Shown: positions 1-11,797, counted from the stretch's first letter. The stretch: 64,000 bases of DNA from Comamonas granuli NBRC 101663 (GCF_000739995.1 NZ_BBJX01000004.1:372001-436000), one strand, 5' to 3'. Notes: a model not told the origin generated them from the sequence alone. Numbers and translations are program-made.

Positions 1-237
1 GGCATTGGGCAGGCGGCAGCGCCCCGAGCGGTAGCAGCTCGTGCCGCGCTCGGCACGCCCGTGGGCCTGCTGGCGTGCCTCTTCGGCGCTGTACACCGGG
101 CCGCTGGGCACGGGGCAGTCCGCCATGCCCGCGGTGACCTGGCCAAACGGGTCGTCGAAGGCATTGCCCGGCACCGGCCCGGCCAGGGCCGGGGCCAGTG
201 CCAGCCAGGCCAGGGCAGCCCACCATGGTTGCGGCAT
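1..237 (-). CDS. Small secreted protein, N-terminal part only (runs off the window)
   Basis: Seventy-nine codons read from an ATG at 237 to the window edge, so the C-terminus is missing. The first twenty residues form a signal peptide (a tryptophan- and alanine-rich hydrophobic stretch ending ALA-GP). The mature part has a cysteine in ADCPVP and a second pair in SCYRSGRCRLPNA. From memory this resembles the start of small periplasmic BON-domain proteins found beside gcvP in Comamonadaceae, but the BON domain itself would lie outside the window. It begins 38 bases after the gcvP stop on the same strand, so it could be the last gene of that operon. Confidence 0.6.
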   Translation of the reverse strand, partial: MPQPWWAALAWLALAPALAGPVPGNAFDDPFGQVTAGMADCPVPSGPVYSAEEARQQAHGRAERGTSCYRSGRCRLPNA

Positions 238-275
238 GACGATGGCCCTCCGGGCGCGGTGGATGGCGTACGCGC

Positions 276-3170
<2,895 letters not shown>

Positions 3171-3188
3171 GGGGCCAATCTCGGGGAA

Positions 3189-3291
3189 GCTATGAAAAAA
3201 GAAGCTGCTGGCGCTTGTTCTGAAAGGGTTTCAGGTAGTTTTTATCCTGAAAGTTCCTTTGAGAAAGCGTGAGCAGCTATTGTTTTAAGAG
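3189..3291. repeat. Intergenic inverted-repeat family, two half-copies between gcvH and gcvP
   Basis: The sequence holds a GAAGCTGCTGGCGCTTG half at the left and a GAAAGCGTGAGCAGCTATTG half at the right, facing each other, with A/T-rich flanks. Related sequences occur at about ten other places in this window. Confidence 0.6.
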
Positions 3292-3300
3292 CAGTGCAGT

Positions 3301-3675
3301 TCAGGCGCTGGCGGCAAAGCTGCCGTAGGCCGTCTCGTCCATCAGGGCGTCGAGCTCGGCCGGGTTGGCCAGCTTGACCTTGAAGAACCAGCCCGCGCCC
3401 AGCGGGTCGCTGTTGGCGAGAGAGGGGTCGGCGCGCAACTGCTCGTTGACCTCCACGACCTCGCCCGTGACGGGCATGTACACGTCGGCGGCGGCCTTGA
3501 CCGACTCGACCACGCCGGCCACGTCGCCCTGGGCAAAGCTCTTGCCCACCTCGGGCAGGTCCACGAAGACCACGTCGCCCAGCGCATCCTGCGCGTGCAC
3601 GGTGATGCCCACCACGGCCGCGCTGGCGTCGGCGGCGTTGACCCACTCATGGTCCTTGGAATACTTGATGCTCAT
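3301..3675 (-). CDS. gcvH: Glycine cleavage system H protein
   Basis: Lipoyl carrier of the glycine cleavage system, shuttling the aminomethyl group between GcvP, GcvT and the L-protein. The reading frame is open far upstream, but the ATG at 3675 gives the characteristic start MSIKYSKDHEW and a 124-residue protein, the normal family length. The lipoylated lysine is in VVESVKAA (about residue 60). It sits 92 bases downstream of gcvT. There is a GGAAGG-type ribosome binding site just upstream of this ATG. Confidence 0.97.
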   Translation of the reverse strand: MSIKYSKDHEWVNAADASAAVVGITVHAQDALGDVVFVDLPEVGKSFAQGDVAGVVESVKAAADVYMPVTGEVVEVNEQLRADPSLANSDPLGAGWFFKVKLANPAELDALMDETAYGSFAASA

Positions 3676-3767
3676 AGGAAGGCTCCAGAAAAGAAGAGAA
3701 AGTTTGCGAGAGAGGCCGAAGGCGCACTGTAGCCGCCCCGGCCGTCCTGGGGAACAGGGGCTTTGCC

Positions 3768-4904
3768 TCAGCCGCGGTGGTAGCGCGGGGGCAGGAAGGG
3801 CGTGGCCGCCACCTCCATGGGCACGGGCTTGCCGCGCACCAGGGCGTTGACGCGCGTGCCCACCGCCGCCAGCGCCGGGGGCAGGTAGCCCAGGGCAATG
3901 GGCTTGTCCACGCTGGGGCCCAGCAGGCCGCTGGTGACTTCGCCCACCGGCTGACCGTCGAGGCTGTGCAGGGCGGTGTGCTCGCGCACCGGCACGCGCT
4001 CGAGCGCCACCAGGCCCACGCGCTTGCGCGCCAGCAGCGCGGGCTGGTCGATCTGTGCGAGCACCTTGTCCGCCCCCGGGAAGCCCCCGGCGCGCGCGCC
4101 GCCCGTGCGGCGCACCTTCTGGATGGCCCAGTTCAGGGCCGCCTCGGGCGGGGTGGTGGTGCTGTCGATGTCGTTGCCGTAGAGGCACAGGCCGGCCTCC
4201 AGGCGCAGCGAGTTGCGCGCGCCCAGGCCGATGGGTTGGACCTCCGGCTGGGCCAGCAGGGCGCGGGCCAGGGCCTCGGTGTGGGCGCCGGGCACGGAGA
4301 TCTCGAAGCCGTCCTCGCCGGTATAGCCGCTGCGCGTGATGAACAGGGTGCAGCCGTTCCAGTCGAAGTGGCCGCCGCTCATGAACACGAGCTGCTCCAC
4401 GCCGGGCACCAGGCGCGCCAGCGCCGCGGCCGCCTGCGGGCCCTGCAGCGCCAGCAGGCCCTGCTCCGGCAGGGGCAGCACCTGGCAGCGCTGGCCGATG
4501 TGCTGCTGGATGTGGGCGATGTCGCCCGCCTTGCAGGCGCCGTTGACGATGACGAACAGCTCGTCCTGCGCCACGCGGAAGAACATCAGGTCGTCGATGA
4601 TGCCGCCTGCGTCGTTGAGCAGCAGGCCGTAGCGCTGCTTGCCCACGGGCAGGTCGATCACGTCCACGGGCATCAGCGTCTCGAAGGCGGCGGCGGCCTG
4701 CGGGCCGACCAGGCGCAACTGGCCCATGTGCGAGACGTCGAACAGCCCGGCCTGTGCGCGCGTGTGCAGGTGCTCGGCCATCAGGCCGGCGGGGTATTGC
4801 ACGGGCATGGAGTAGCCCGCAAAGGGCACCATGCGGGCGCCCAGCTCCAGGTGCAGGGCGTTGAGGGGCGTGGTCAGCAAGGGGGTGGGGGCAGGGGCGG
4901 ACAT
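3768..4904 (-). CDS. gcvT: Aminomethyltransferase (glycine cleavage T protein)
   Basis: T-protein: releases ammonia from the aminomethyl-lipoyl H protein and makes 5,10-methylenetetrahydrofolate. The protein has 378 residues, close to the usual 360-380, with the N-terminal LGARMVPFAGYSMPVQY motif and SHMGQL typical of the folate-binding T fold. An in-frame upstream ATG exists at 4922, but the ATG at 4904 follows a GGAG ribosome binding site and gives the expected N-terminus. It is the first gene of the gcvTHP operon and is directly preceded by a tandem glycine riboswitch. Confidence 0.97.
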   Translation of the reverse strand: MSAPAPTPLLTTPLNALHLELGARMVPFAGYSMPVQYPAGLMAEHLHTRAQAGLFDVSHMGQLRLVGPQAAAAFETLMPVDVIDLPVGKQRYGLLLNDAGGIIDDLMFFRVAQDELFVIVNGACKAGDIAHIQQHIGQRCQVLPLPEQGLLALQGPQAAAALARLVPGVEQLVFMSGGHFDWNGCTLFITRSGYTGEDGFEISVPGAHTEALARALLAQPEVQPIGLGARNSLRLEAGLCLYGNDIDSTTTPPEAALNWAIQKVRRTGGARAGGFPGADKVLAQIDQPALLARKRVGLVALERVPVREHTALHSLDGQPVGEVTSGLLGPSVDKPIALGYLPPALAAVGTRVNALVRGKPVPMEVAATPFLPPRYHRG

Positions 4905-4973
4905 GGCGGTTCTCCAGGGCAAATGCGGACCGTGGCCACCCGCAGGAAGGGCGTGGCCACGGAATCTGCCCTG

Positions 4974-5169
4974 CTGTCCTCTTTACCTGAGAGATTCACC
5001 CCACGGTGGCGGGGCTTGCTCCTTCGGTGGGCGCCCGGCGGGCGCCTCTCTCCAGCAAGGAAACGCCCGCATCGCTGCGGGCGGGCTGCCAGTCCTTTTG
5101 CCTGAGCGTTTGGCAAGCAGCCTGCGCCTTCGGCGGCCCGCGGCGTGCGCGCGGGCTCTCTCCTGACTG
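4974..5169 (-). promoter_or_regulatory. Tandem glycine riboswitch upstream of gcvT
   Basis: Read on the minus strand, the leader shows two glycine aptamers in series. Aptamer 1 starts CAGGAGAGAG, then GCCGAAGGCG, and ends ACGCTCAGGCAAAAGGACTG. Aptamer 2 starts GGAGAGGC, then CACCGAAGGAG, and ends TCTCTCAGGTAAAGAGGAC. These are the hallmark blocks of the gcvT element, in order and correct spacing, 70 bases before the gcvT start. In the known family, glycine binding by the tandem aptamers switches gcv expression on. Confidence 0.95.
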
Positions 5170-5239
5170 TCGCGCATTCTACCCCCCGCCGCACGCCATT
5201 GCGCTAAGCTGCGATCCCCTTTTGAGCAGCAGCAGCACC

Positions 5240-6301
5240 ATGGCAGACACCAGCAGCGACACCCCCGCCGGAGCGCGGGGCCTGGAATTTCCCTGCGGCC
5301 CGGCACCGCACACGGGCAGCGCCAAGGAGGTCGCCCCCGGCGTGTGGTGGATACGCATGCCCCTGCCGTTCGCGCTCAACCACATCAACCTGTGGGCGCT
5401 GCGCGACGGCGACGGCTGGGCGCTGGTGGACACCGGCATCGGCGCGCCCGACACGGCGGCCGCCTGGCAGCAGTTGTTCGCCGGTGCGCTGCCGGGGCCG
5501 GTGACGCGCGTGTTCGTCACCCACATGCACCCGGACCACATCGGCATGGCCGGCTGGCTCACGCGCAAGTTCGGCTGCCGCCTGTGGATCAGCCGGCTCG
5601 AATACCTGAGCTGCCGCGCCCTGGGGGCCGACACCGGGCGCGAGGCGCCGGACGACGCCATTGCCTTCTACCGCCGTGCCGGCTGGGACGAGGAGGCCCT
5701 GGAGACCTACCGCGCCCGCTTTGGCGGCTTCGGCAAGATGGTGTACGCCCTGCCCGACAGCTTCCGGCGCCTGCGCGACGGCGAGGAGATCACGATAGGC
5801 GCGCACACCTGGCGCGTGGTGATGGGCAACGGCCATTCGCCCGAGCACGCCTGCCTGTACTGCCCGGCGCTGCAATTGCTGATTTCGGGAGACCAGGTGC
5901 TGCCCGGCATCTCGTCCAATGTGTCGGTGTTCCCCGCCGAGCCGGACGCCAACCCGCTGGCCGACTGGCTCGCCTCGCTGGACAAGCTTGAGCGCGAAGT
6001 GCCCGCCGGCGTGCTGGTGCTGCCCTCGCACAACGAGCCGTTTCGCGGCCTGCACCAGCGCATTGCCGCGCTGCGGGGCAGCCAGCACCAGGCCCTGGAG
6101 CGGCTGCGCCAGGCCTTGGCGCAGCCGCGGCGCGCCGTCGATGTGTATGGCGCGCTGTTTGCCCGCCCCATCACCGCCGACCACCAGCTCATGAGCATGG
6201 CCACGGGCGAGAGCCTGGCCCACCTCAACTACCTGGTGGCCAGCGGCGAGGCCCGCGCCGCCCTGGGGGAGGACGGCTGCACCTGGTACCGCAGGGCCTG
6301 A
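5240..6301 (+). CDS. Metallo-beta-lactamase-fold hydrolase
   Basis: A 353-residue cytoplasmic MBL-fold enzyme. The metal-binding HxHxDH motif is intact (THMHPDHIG, about residue 98), followed by a third histidine in GNGHSPEH, the bridging aspartate in ISGDQVLP and a final histidine in PSHNEP. The substrate cannot be read from the sequence; relatives hydrolyse thioesters or lactones. The frame is open upstream through the riboswitch region, but the ATG at 5240 is the first one outside the RNA element. Divergent from gcvT. Confidence 0.88.
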   Translation: MADTSSDTPAGARGLEFPCGPAPHTGSAKEVAPGVWWIRMPLPFALNHINLWALRDGDGWALVDTGIGAPDTAAAWQQLFAGALPGPVTRVFVTHMHPDHIGMAGWLTRKFGCRLWISRLEYLSCRALGADTGREAPDDAIAFYRRAGWDEEALETYRARFGGFGKMVYALPDSFRRLRDGEEITIGAHTWRVVMGNGHSPEHACLYCPALQLLISGDQVLPGISSNVSVFPAEPDANPLADWLASLDKLEREVPAGVLVLPSHNEPFRGLHQRIAALRGSQHQALERLRQALAQPRRAVDVYGALFARPITADHQLMSMATGESLAHLNYLVASGEARAALGEDGCTWYRRA

Positions 6302-6307
6302 GCGCGG

Positions 6308-7585
6308 CTATCGGGCAAACACCAGGTCGCGCAGGAACAGCGAGAGCTGCGGCACGTAGGTGATGACCATCAGGCAGGCGAGGATCACGCCCACGAAAGG
6401 CAGCAGGTGGGCCACGATGCGGTCGAGCGAGATGCGCGCGACCGTGCAGGCGGCAAACAGGTTCACGCCGAAGGGCGGGGTGATCATGCCCAGCGCCAGG
6501 TTGACCACCATGATCAGGCCGAAGTGCACCGGGTCGATGCCGAAGTGCTGCGCCACCGGCGCCAGGATGGGGCCCAGCACGATGATGGCGGCGCTGGTCT
6601 CGATGAACATGCCGATGACGAACAGCGCCAGGTTCACGCCCAGCAGGAAGAGGGCGGGCGTCTGCAGCACCTGTTCGAGCCAGCGGCCGATGGCGTCGGG
6701 CACCCCGGCGCGCGTGATGAGAAAGGCGAACAGCCCTGCGTTGGCGATGATGAACATGATCACCGCGGACGACACCGCCGACTTGCGCAGCACGGCCAGC
6801 AGGTCCACCACACCGATCTCGCGGTAGATCAGCATGCCCACCACCAGCGCGTAGAACACCGCGACGGCCGAGGCCTCGGTGGGCGTGAACACGCCGCCAT
6901 AGATGCCGCCCAGGATGATCACGGGCATGAGCAGCGCCCAGCCCGCCTGCCACAGCGCGCGGCCGAAGGGCATGCGCCCGTCGCCGTCGTTCTTGCCCCA
7001 GCCCTTGTACTTGCAATAGCCCCACACGAACAGCATCAGCGCCCCGCTGATCAGCAGGCCGGGGCCGAAGCCCGCGATGAACAGTTCGCCGATGGAGACC
7101 TCGGCGCTCACGCCGTAGAGGATCATGGGGATGGAGGGCGGAATGATCACCCCCAGCTCCGCGCTCGTGGCCTGCAGGGCCGCGGCGTAGCTGGTGGGGT
7201 AGCCGTGCTTGATGAGCGCCGGGATCAGGATGGCGCCGATGGCGAAGGTGGTGGCCACCGAGGAGCCCGACACCGCGGCAAAAATCATGCAGGTGAGCAC
7301 GCAGGTCATGGGCAGGCCGCCCTGCACGCCGCCGACGATGCTCTTGGCGAAATCGACCAGGCGGCGCGAGATGCCGCCCGTCTCCATCAGGTTGCCCGCG
7401 AGGATGAAGAACGGAATCGCCGCGAGCGGAAACTTGTTGATCGCGCCGAACATCTCCTTCACCGAGAGCAGCATGTTGGCGTTGGCCACCTGGATGCCCA
7501 GGATGGAGGCCAGCCCGATGGACACGGCCACCGAGATCGACAGCGCAAAGCACAGCGCCATCGTGAGAATCATCACCGTGCTCAT
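6308..7585 (-). CDS. TRAP transporter large permease subunit (DctM family)
   Basis: Membrane subunit of a tripartite ATP-independent periplasmic transporter that uses an ion gradient to import an organic acid or similar solute. At 425 residues with about a dozen hydrophobic segments it matches DctM/SiaM. The start at 7585 overlaps the stop of the small permease by four bases (ATGA), so the long upstream extension of the frame is not coding. Family motifs such as PFFILAGNLMETGG and IIPPSIPMILYG are present. The substrate is unknown. Confidence 0.95.
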   Translation of the reverse strand: MSTVMILTMALCFALSISVAVSIGLASILGIQVANANMLLSVKEMFGAINKFPLAAIPFFILAGNLMETGGISRRLVDFAKSIVGGVQGGLPMTCVLTCMIFAAVSGSSVATTFAIGAILIPALIKHGYPTSYAAALQATSAELGVIIPPSIPMILYGVSAEVSIGELFIAGFGPGLLISGALMLFVWGYCKYKGWGKNDGDGRMPFGRALWQAGWALLMPVIILGGIYGGVFTPTEASAVAVFYALVVGMLIYREIGVVDLLAVLRKSAVSSAVIMFIIANAGLFAFLITRAGVPDAIGRWLEQVLQTPALFLLGVNLALFVIGMFIETSAAIIVLGPILAPVAQHFGIDPVHFGLIMVVNLALGMITPPFGVNLFAACTVARISLDRIVAHLLPFVGVILACLMVITYVPQLSLFLRDLVFAR

Positions 7586-8076
7586 TGCGCCGTCTCCAGC
7601 TCTTCGCGGCGCGGGTCGAGCAGGTTGCCGATGATGCCCGGAATGCTGAACACGCCGCCCACGGGAATGGCCAGGTAGGCCCAGAACATGGAGAGCGACT
7701 CCAGCCCCGCCATGGTCTGCACGCCGCCGCGGCGCGCGTAGTCCCAGCCCCACCAGATCAGCACGCCCATGAGCGTGAGCGAGGCGAGGCAGACCACCGC
7801 GTCGAGCACGCGGCGCAGTGCCGGCGGGCTCCAGCGGTAGAGCACGTCCACGCTGACCATGGCGCCCTGGCGGAAGGCCACCGGGATGGCGAGGAACACC
7901 ATCCAGATCAGGCTGAAGCGGATCAGCACCTCCGTCCACTCGGCCGGCTCTTCAAAGACGAAGCGCATCAGGATCTGGAACATGCCCAGGCTGGAGGCCA
8001 GCGCCAGCATGGCGCAGGCCCCCGCCAGGGCCAGGCCGGAACTCCAGCGCTCGCAGGTAAGGACAAAGGATTTCAT
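7582..8076 (-). CDS. TRAP transporter small permease subunit (DctQ family)
   Basis: Four-helix small membrane subunit that pairs with the DctM-type permease. The ATG at 8076 gives 164 residues, typical for DctQ; an upstream GTG at 8130 would add a charged segment reading through a hairpin sequence and is less likely. WTEVLIRFSLIWMVFLAIPVAFRQGAM-type family features are visible in the second and third segments. It lies between the binding-protein gene and dctM. Confidence 0.92.
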   Translation of the reverse strand: MKSFVLTCERWSSGLALAGACAMLALASSLGMFQILMRFVFEEPAEWTEVLIRFSLIWMVFLAIPVAFRQGAMVSVDVLYRWSPPALRRVLDAVVCLASLTLMGVLIWWGWDYARRGGVQTMAGLESLSMFWAYLAIPVGGVFSIPGIIGNLLDPRREELETAQ

Positions 8077-8101
8077 GCGCAGCCCACGATCATCATTAGC
8101 A

Positions 8102-8160
8102 TAAAAAAACGCCCGCAGGGCAAGCTCCACGGGCGGTAGCAGCTACAAAAACCGTAGCTT
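8102..8160. repeat. Short hairpin and partial intergenic repeat between dctP and dctQ genes
   Basis: CGCCCG and CGGGCG arms form a hairpin, followed by TAGCAGCTAC, which resembles one end of the inverted-repeat family seen elsewhere in the window. It may reduce readthrough from the highly expressed binding-protein gene into the permease genes. Confidence 0.4.
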
Positions 8161-9131
8161 CACTTGTAGTTGCGGATCTTGTCGAGGTTGGCCTTGCCGA
8201 ACTCTTTCTCGAACTGCGCATTCACCGGCGCCAGCGCGGCGACGAAGCGGGACTTGTCCAGGTCGTCGATCACCGTCATGCCCTTGGCGCGCAGATCGGC
8301 CACGCCCTTGGCGTCGTCCTCGTCCACCTTGGCGCGGTTGGCCCGGGCGCCTTCCTTGGCAGCCTCCAGAAAGGCCTGCTTGTCGGCGGCCGGGAGCTTG
8401 TCGAACACCCCCTTGTTCATCAGGAAGATGCAGGGCGAGTACACATGGCCGGTGAGCGAGAGGTGCTTTTGCACCTGGTCGAACTTGGCCGAGATGATCA
8501 CCGACAGCGGGTTCTCCTGCCCGTCCACCGTGCCCTGCTGCAGCGCAGTGAACACCTCGGGGAAGGCCATGGGCGTGGTAATGATGCCAAAGCCCTTGTA
8601 GGCGGCGATGTGGATGGGGTTCTCCATGGTGCGCATCTTCAGGCCCTTGAGGTCCTCGGGCGCGCGCACGTCGCGCTTGCTGTTCGTCATGTGGCGGAAG
8701 CCGTTTTCCGCCCAGGCCAGGGCCTTGATGCCCTTGCCGTCGAACTTGGTCATCAGCTCCTGGCCGATGGGGCCGTCGAGCACGGCACGTGCATGGGCCT
8801 TGTCGCGGAACAGGAAGGGGATGTCGATGATCTTGGTCTCGGGAACGAAATTGGGAATGGGGCCCGAGGAGGTGAACACCAGCTCCTGCGTGCCCAGTTG
8901 CACGGCCTCGATGGCCTCGCGTTCACCGCCCAGGGCGCCGTTGTAGAACGTCTGGATGCGGTAACGCCCGCCCGTGCGCTTCTCGACCTCCTTGGCAAAG
9001 ACGTCTATGGCCACGCCCTGGTGCGAGGCCTGCGCCGTGGCGATGCTGATGCGCATGGTGGTCTGCGCCGAAGCGGCGAAGGAAATGCCCAGCGCGAGCC
9101 CCAGGCCCAGGGCGAGTTTGGTCAGATGCAT
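8160..9131 (-). CDS. TRAP transporter substrate-binding protein (DctP family)
   Basis: Periplasmic solute receptor of the TRAP system, 323 residues with a clear Sec signal peptide ending ASAQ at about residue 22. Typical DctP features follow, including the segment around residues 140-180 (GLKMRTMENP) that holds the arginine used to bind carboxylates, and the GTVDGQENPL motif. It is the first gene of the dctP-dctQ-dctM set and is divergent from an Lrp-type regulator, which may control it. Confidence 0.94.
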   Translation of the reverse strand: MHLTKLALGLGLALGISFAASAQTTMRISIATAQASHQGVAIDVFAKEVEKRTGGRYRIQTFYNGALGGEREAIEAVQLGTQELVFTSSGPIPNFVPETKIIDIPFLFRDKAHARAVLDGPIGQELMTKFDGKGIKALAWAENGFRHMTNSKRDVRAPEDLKGLKMRTMENPIHIAAYKGFGIITTPMAFPEVFTALQQGTVDGQENPLSVIISAKFDQVQKHLSLTGHVYSPCIFLMNKGVFDKLPAADKQAFLEAAKEGARANRAKVDEDDAKGVADLRAKGMTVIDDLDKSRFVAALAPVNAQFEKEFGKANLDKIRNYK

Positions 9132-9456
9132 GGTGTCTCCTGCAATGGTGCGAATGCGGACGGGCCATTATGGAGACGACGCCGCCTGCGCTGCATCCGG
9201 GTTTTGCCGAGCAAAGAGGAAAATTTCATGAATATTTTGAACGGGGGGCGTGAAATGCCCCGGCCGCCGTCCTGGCCAACCCCCCACCCAGCGGTAACCG
9301 GGTGGGGGCTCGCCCATGCCGCACGCTCCGGTAAGAGCGCCTTGTGGGGAGAAGTATGGCCCGCGGGTGGCAGATGAATTTGCTGAACTTCTTTTGAAAT
9401 TAGATCTTTATAGAAAGATTTTCTGCAAAAAGAAGAATTCATGAATAATCCGGCAC
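9132..9456. other. Divergent promoter region with hairpin and palindrome
   Basis: This 325-base gap between the TRAP receptor gene and the Lrp-type gene has no plausible coding region. A nine-base-pair stem (CCCCCACCC and GGGTGGGGG) lies at 9281-9308. An A/T-rich stretch at about 9385-9450 contains the palindrome ATCTTT-ATAG-AAAGAT at 9404-9419, a candidate regulator site. I recognise no riboswitch here. Confidence 0.5.
9404..9419. promoter_or_regulatory. Candidate operator palindrome upstream of Lrp-type gene
   Basis: A perfect six-base inverted repeat with a four-base spacer lies about 40 bases before the regulator start, within A/T-rich DNA. Lrp-family proteins often bind such sites to control themselves and a divergent gene. 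Assignment is inference. Confidence 0.35.
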
Positions 9457-9918
9457 ATGGACCGCCTTGACAGAAAAATCCTCTCCGTCCTGCAGGCCAA
9501 TGCCCGCGCCAGCCTGCAGGAGATCGGCGCCGCCGTGGGGCTGAGCCCCTCGCCTTGCTGGGGCCGCATCAAGAAGATGGAGGAGGCCGGTGTCATCGAG
9601 GGCTATACCGTGCGCCTGAACCCCCTGGCCCTGGGTCTGGGCGATACCGTGCTCGTCATGGTCACGCTGGACAGCCACTCCGACAACACGCTGGAGAAAT
9701 TCGGCGAAGTGCTGGCCACCATCCCCGAGGTGGTGGAGGCCCACCTCGTCTCGGGCGACTACGACTACCTGCTGCGCGTGGTCGTCAAGGACACGCGCGA
9801 CTATGAGCGCCTGCTGCGCGAGAAGCTCTATAAGATCAAGGGTATACGCCACAGCCGCTCCAGCTTCGTGCTGCGCACGCTCAAAAAGGCCGACCTGCCG
9901 CTGGGCGCGGGCGCATAG
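9457..9918 (+). CDS. Lrp/AsnC family transcriptional regulator
   Basis: A 153-residue feast/famine regulator: N-terminal winged helix-turn-helix (MDRLDRKILSVLQ ... SLQEIGAAVGLSPSPCWGRIKKME) and C-terminal RAM ligand domain with the SGDYDYLL motif. Members sense amino acids or related acids. It is divergent from the TRAP receptor gene, the likely target. Its stop codon overlaps the GTG start of the SulP gene by one base, an unusual coupling. Confidence 0.95.
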   Translation: MDRLDRKILSVLQANARASLQEIGAAVGLSPSPCWGRIKKMEEAGVIEGYTVRLNPLALGLGDTVLVMVTLDSHSDNTLEKFGEVLATIPEVVEAHLVSGDYDYLLRVVVKDTRDYERLLREKLYKIKGIRHSRSSFVLRTLKKADLPLGAGA

Positions 9919-11645
9919 TGGCGCACCACGGCTCCCCCGCGCCGCAGGACAATCCCCCGGTGATCCGCAAGACCGCCTTATTCCCTTTTCTCGCCTGGCC
10001 GCGCCCGGACCGTGCGCTGCTGCGCGGCGAAGCCCTGGCCGGGCTGACCGTGGGCCTCATGGTCATCCCCCAGGGCGTCGCCTACGCGGCGCTGGCCGGC
10101 ATGCCGCTGGTCACGGGCATTTATGCCTCCATGCTGCCCGCGCTGGTGGCCGTGCTGTTCAGCGCGTCGGTGCGCCTGTCGGTCGGTCCCACGGCGCTCA
10201 GTTGCCTGCTCATCGCCTCGGGCCTGAGCCCGCTGGCCCAGCCCGGCTCGCCGCAATGGATTGCGCTGGCCGTGTGGCTGGCCCTGCTGTCCGGCCTGCT
10301 GCAGATCGCTCTGGGCTTCATGCGCTTCGGCTGGCTGCTCAACCTGGTCAACTCGCCGGTGCTCATGGCCTTCACCCAGGCAGCGGCGCTGCTCATCATC
10401 GGCTCGCAGCTCAAGGGCCTGCTCGGCGTGGGCGCCTCCTGGGCGGACTGGTGGGCGGCGCCCCGCGTCCACGGCCCGTCGCTGGCGTTCGGGCTCGGCA
10501 GCCTGGTGCTGCTGTACCTGGCGCAGCGCTGGCGGCCCGCGTTTCCCTCGGTGCTGGTCGTCGTGCTGGCCAGCGCCGGCCTTTCATGGGCCACAGGCTA
10601 CGAAGCGGGCGGCGGCCAGGTCGTGGGCCCCGTACCGGCGGGCCTGCCGGCCCTGTACTGGCCGCGCTGGCCCGGGTTGGAAACCCTGGGCCAGTTGGTG
10701 CTGCCCACGCTGGTGCTCACGCTGGTGAGCTTTCTGGAGACCGCCTCCAGCGCCAAGGTGGACAGCGAGGCCCAGGGCCGCCGCTGGGACCAGAACCAGG
10801 ACCTGATCGGCCAGGGCCTGGGCAAGATCGCCGCGGGCCTCAGCGGCGCCTTTCCCACCAGCTCCTCGTTCTCGCGCTCGGCGCTCAACCTGTATGCCGG
10901 CGCGCAGACGGGCTGGGCCACCATTTTCTCCGTGGCCGTCGTGTTCATGGCGCTGCTCGTCTTCACGCCGGTGCTGCGCTACGTGCCCCAGCCGGTGCTG
11001 GCGGCCATCGTGCTGGTGGCGGTGGTGGGCCTGGTCAGGCCGCGCGGCTTCGTGCGCCTGTGGCGCATCGCGCGCGTCGAGGCCGTCACCGCGCTTGCCA
11101 CGTTCGCCATCACGTTGCTCGCTGCACCCCAGTTGTACTGGGGCGTGCTGGCCGGCGTGCTGATGGCGCTGAGCCACTTCCTGTACCAGCGCCTGCACCC
11201 GCGCATCATCGAGGTCGGCCTGCACCCGGACGGCAGCTTACGCGACCGCCATCTCTGGCATCTGGACGCCCTGGCGCCCGACACCTATGCCCTGCGCATG
11301 GACGCCGCCCTGGACTTCGCCGCGGCCGCGGCCTTCGAGCGCGCCATCCTGGAGCACCTGGCCCAGGCACCGCACACCCGGCACGTGTGCCTGTTCGCCC
11401 AGCCCATCAACCGCATCGACGCCACCGGCGTGGACGCCTTCCTCAAGATCTGCGCCCATTTGCGCGCCCACGGCATCGTGCTGCACCTCAGCGGCCTGAA
11501 GCTGCCCGTGGAAACCACCCTGCGCCGTGCCGGCTGGCCAGGCGCCGGGCCGGGCCTGCACCTGTACCGCACGGAAGCCGACACCCTGGCGGCACTGGCG
11601 CGCCTGCATCCCGAGCCGGGGGATATGGCGGCGGCGATGATCTGA
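9918..11645 (+). CDS. SulP family anion permease with STAS domain
   Basis: A 575-residue inner membrane transporter of the SulP/SLC26 family. The N-terminal sulfate-transporter signature is clear (GLTVGLMVIPQGVAYAALAGMP), followed by hydrophobic segments to about residue 430 and a C-terminal STAS domain (about 445-555, with the RIDATGVDAFLKI helix). The SulP family carries sulfate, bicarbonate or dicarboxylates; the substrate cannot be told here. The GTG start overlaps the stop of the upstream Lrp-type gene (TAGTG), suggesting translational coupling. Confidence 0.93.
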   Translation: MAHHGSPAPQDNPPVIRKTALFPFLAWPRPDRALLRGEALAGLTVGLMVIPQGVAYAALAGMPLVTGIYASMLPALVAVLFSASVRLSVGPTALSCLLIASGLSPLAQPGSPQWIALAVWLALLSGLLQIALGFMRFGWLLNLVNSPVLMAFTQAAALLIIGSQLKGLLGVGASWADWWAAPRVHGPSLAFGLGSLVLLYLAQRWRPAFPSVLVVVLASAGLSWATGYEAGGGQVVGPVPAGLPALYWPRWPGLETLGQLVLPTLVLTLVSFLETASSAKVDSEAQGRRWDQNQDLIGQGLGKIAAGLSGAFPTSSSFSRSALNLYAGAQTGWATIFSVAVVFMALLVFTPVLRYVPQPVLAAIVLVAVVGLVRPRGFVRLWRIARVEAVTALATFAITLLAAPQLYWGVLAGVLMALSHFLYQRLHPRIIEVGLHPDGSLRDRHLWHLDALAPDTYALRMDAALDFAAAAAFERAILEHLAQAPHTRHVCLFAQPINRIDATGVDAFLKICAHLRAHGIVLHLSGLKLPVETTLRRAGWPGAGPGLHLYRTEADTLAALARLHPEPGDMAAAMI

Positions 11646-11720
11646 GGCCCGCAGCGCCGGGACCAGGCCCGGGAATAGGCGGCGGTGGGAGGTGTTTTGC
11701 GATGTGCCGCGGTGCGGCTC

Positions 11721-11797
11721 TGGCCTGCCCGGAGGGACTCGAACCCCCGACCTATAGCTTAGAAGGCTATTGCTCTATCCAGTTGAGCTACGGGCAG
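11721..11797 (-). tRNA. tRNA-Arg (anticodon UCU)
   Basis: Full cloverleaf on the minus strand: acceptor CTGCCCG paired with CGGGCAG, D arm, anticodon stem ATAGC/GCTAT with loop CTTCTAA giving anticodon TCT, a T arm with TTCGAGT, and an encoded CCA end (TGG on the plus strand at 11721-11723). It reads rare AGA codons in this GC-rich genome. Confidence 0.97.
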
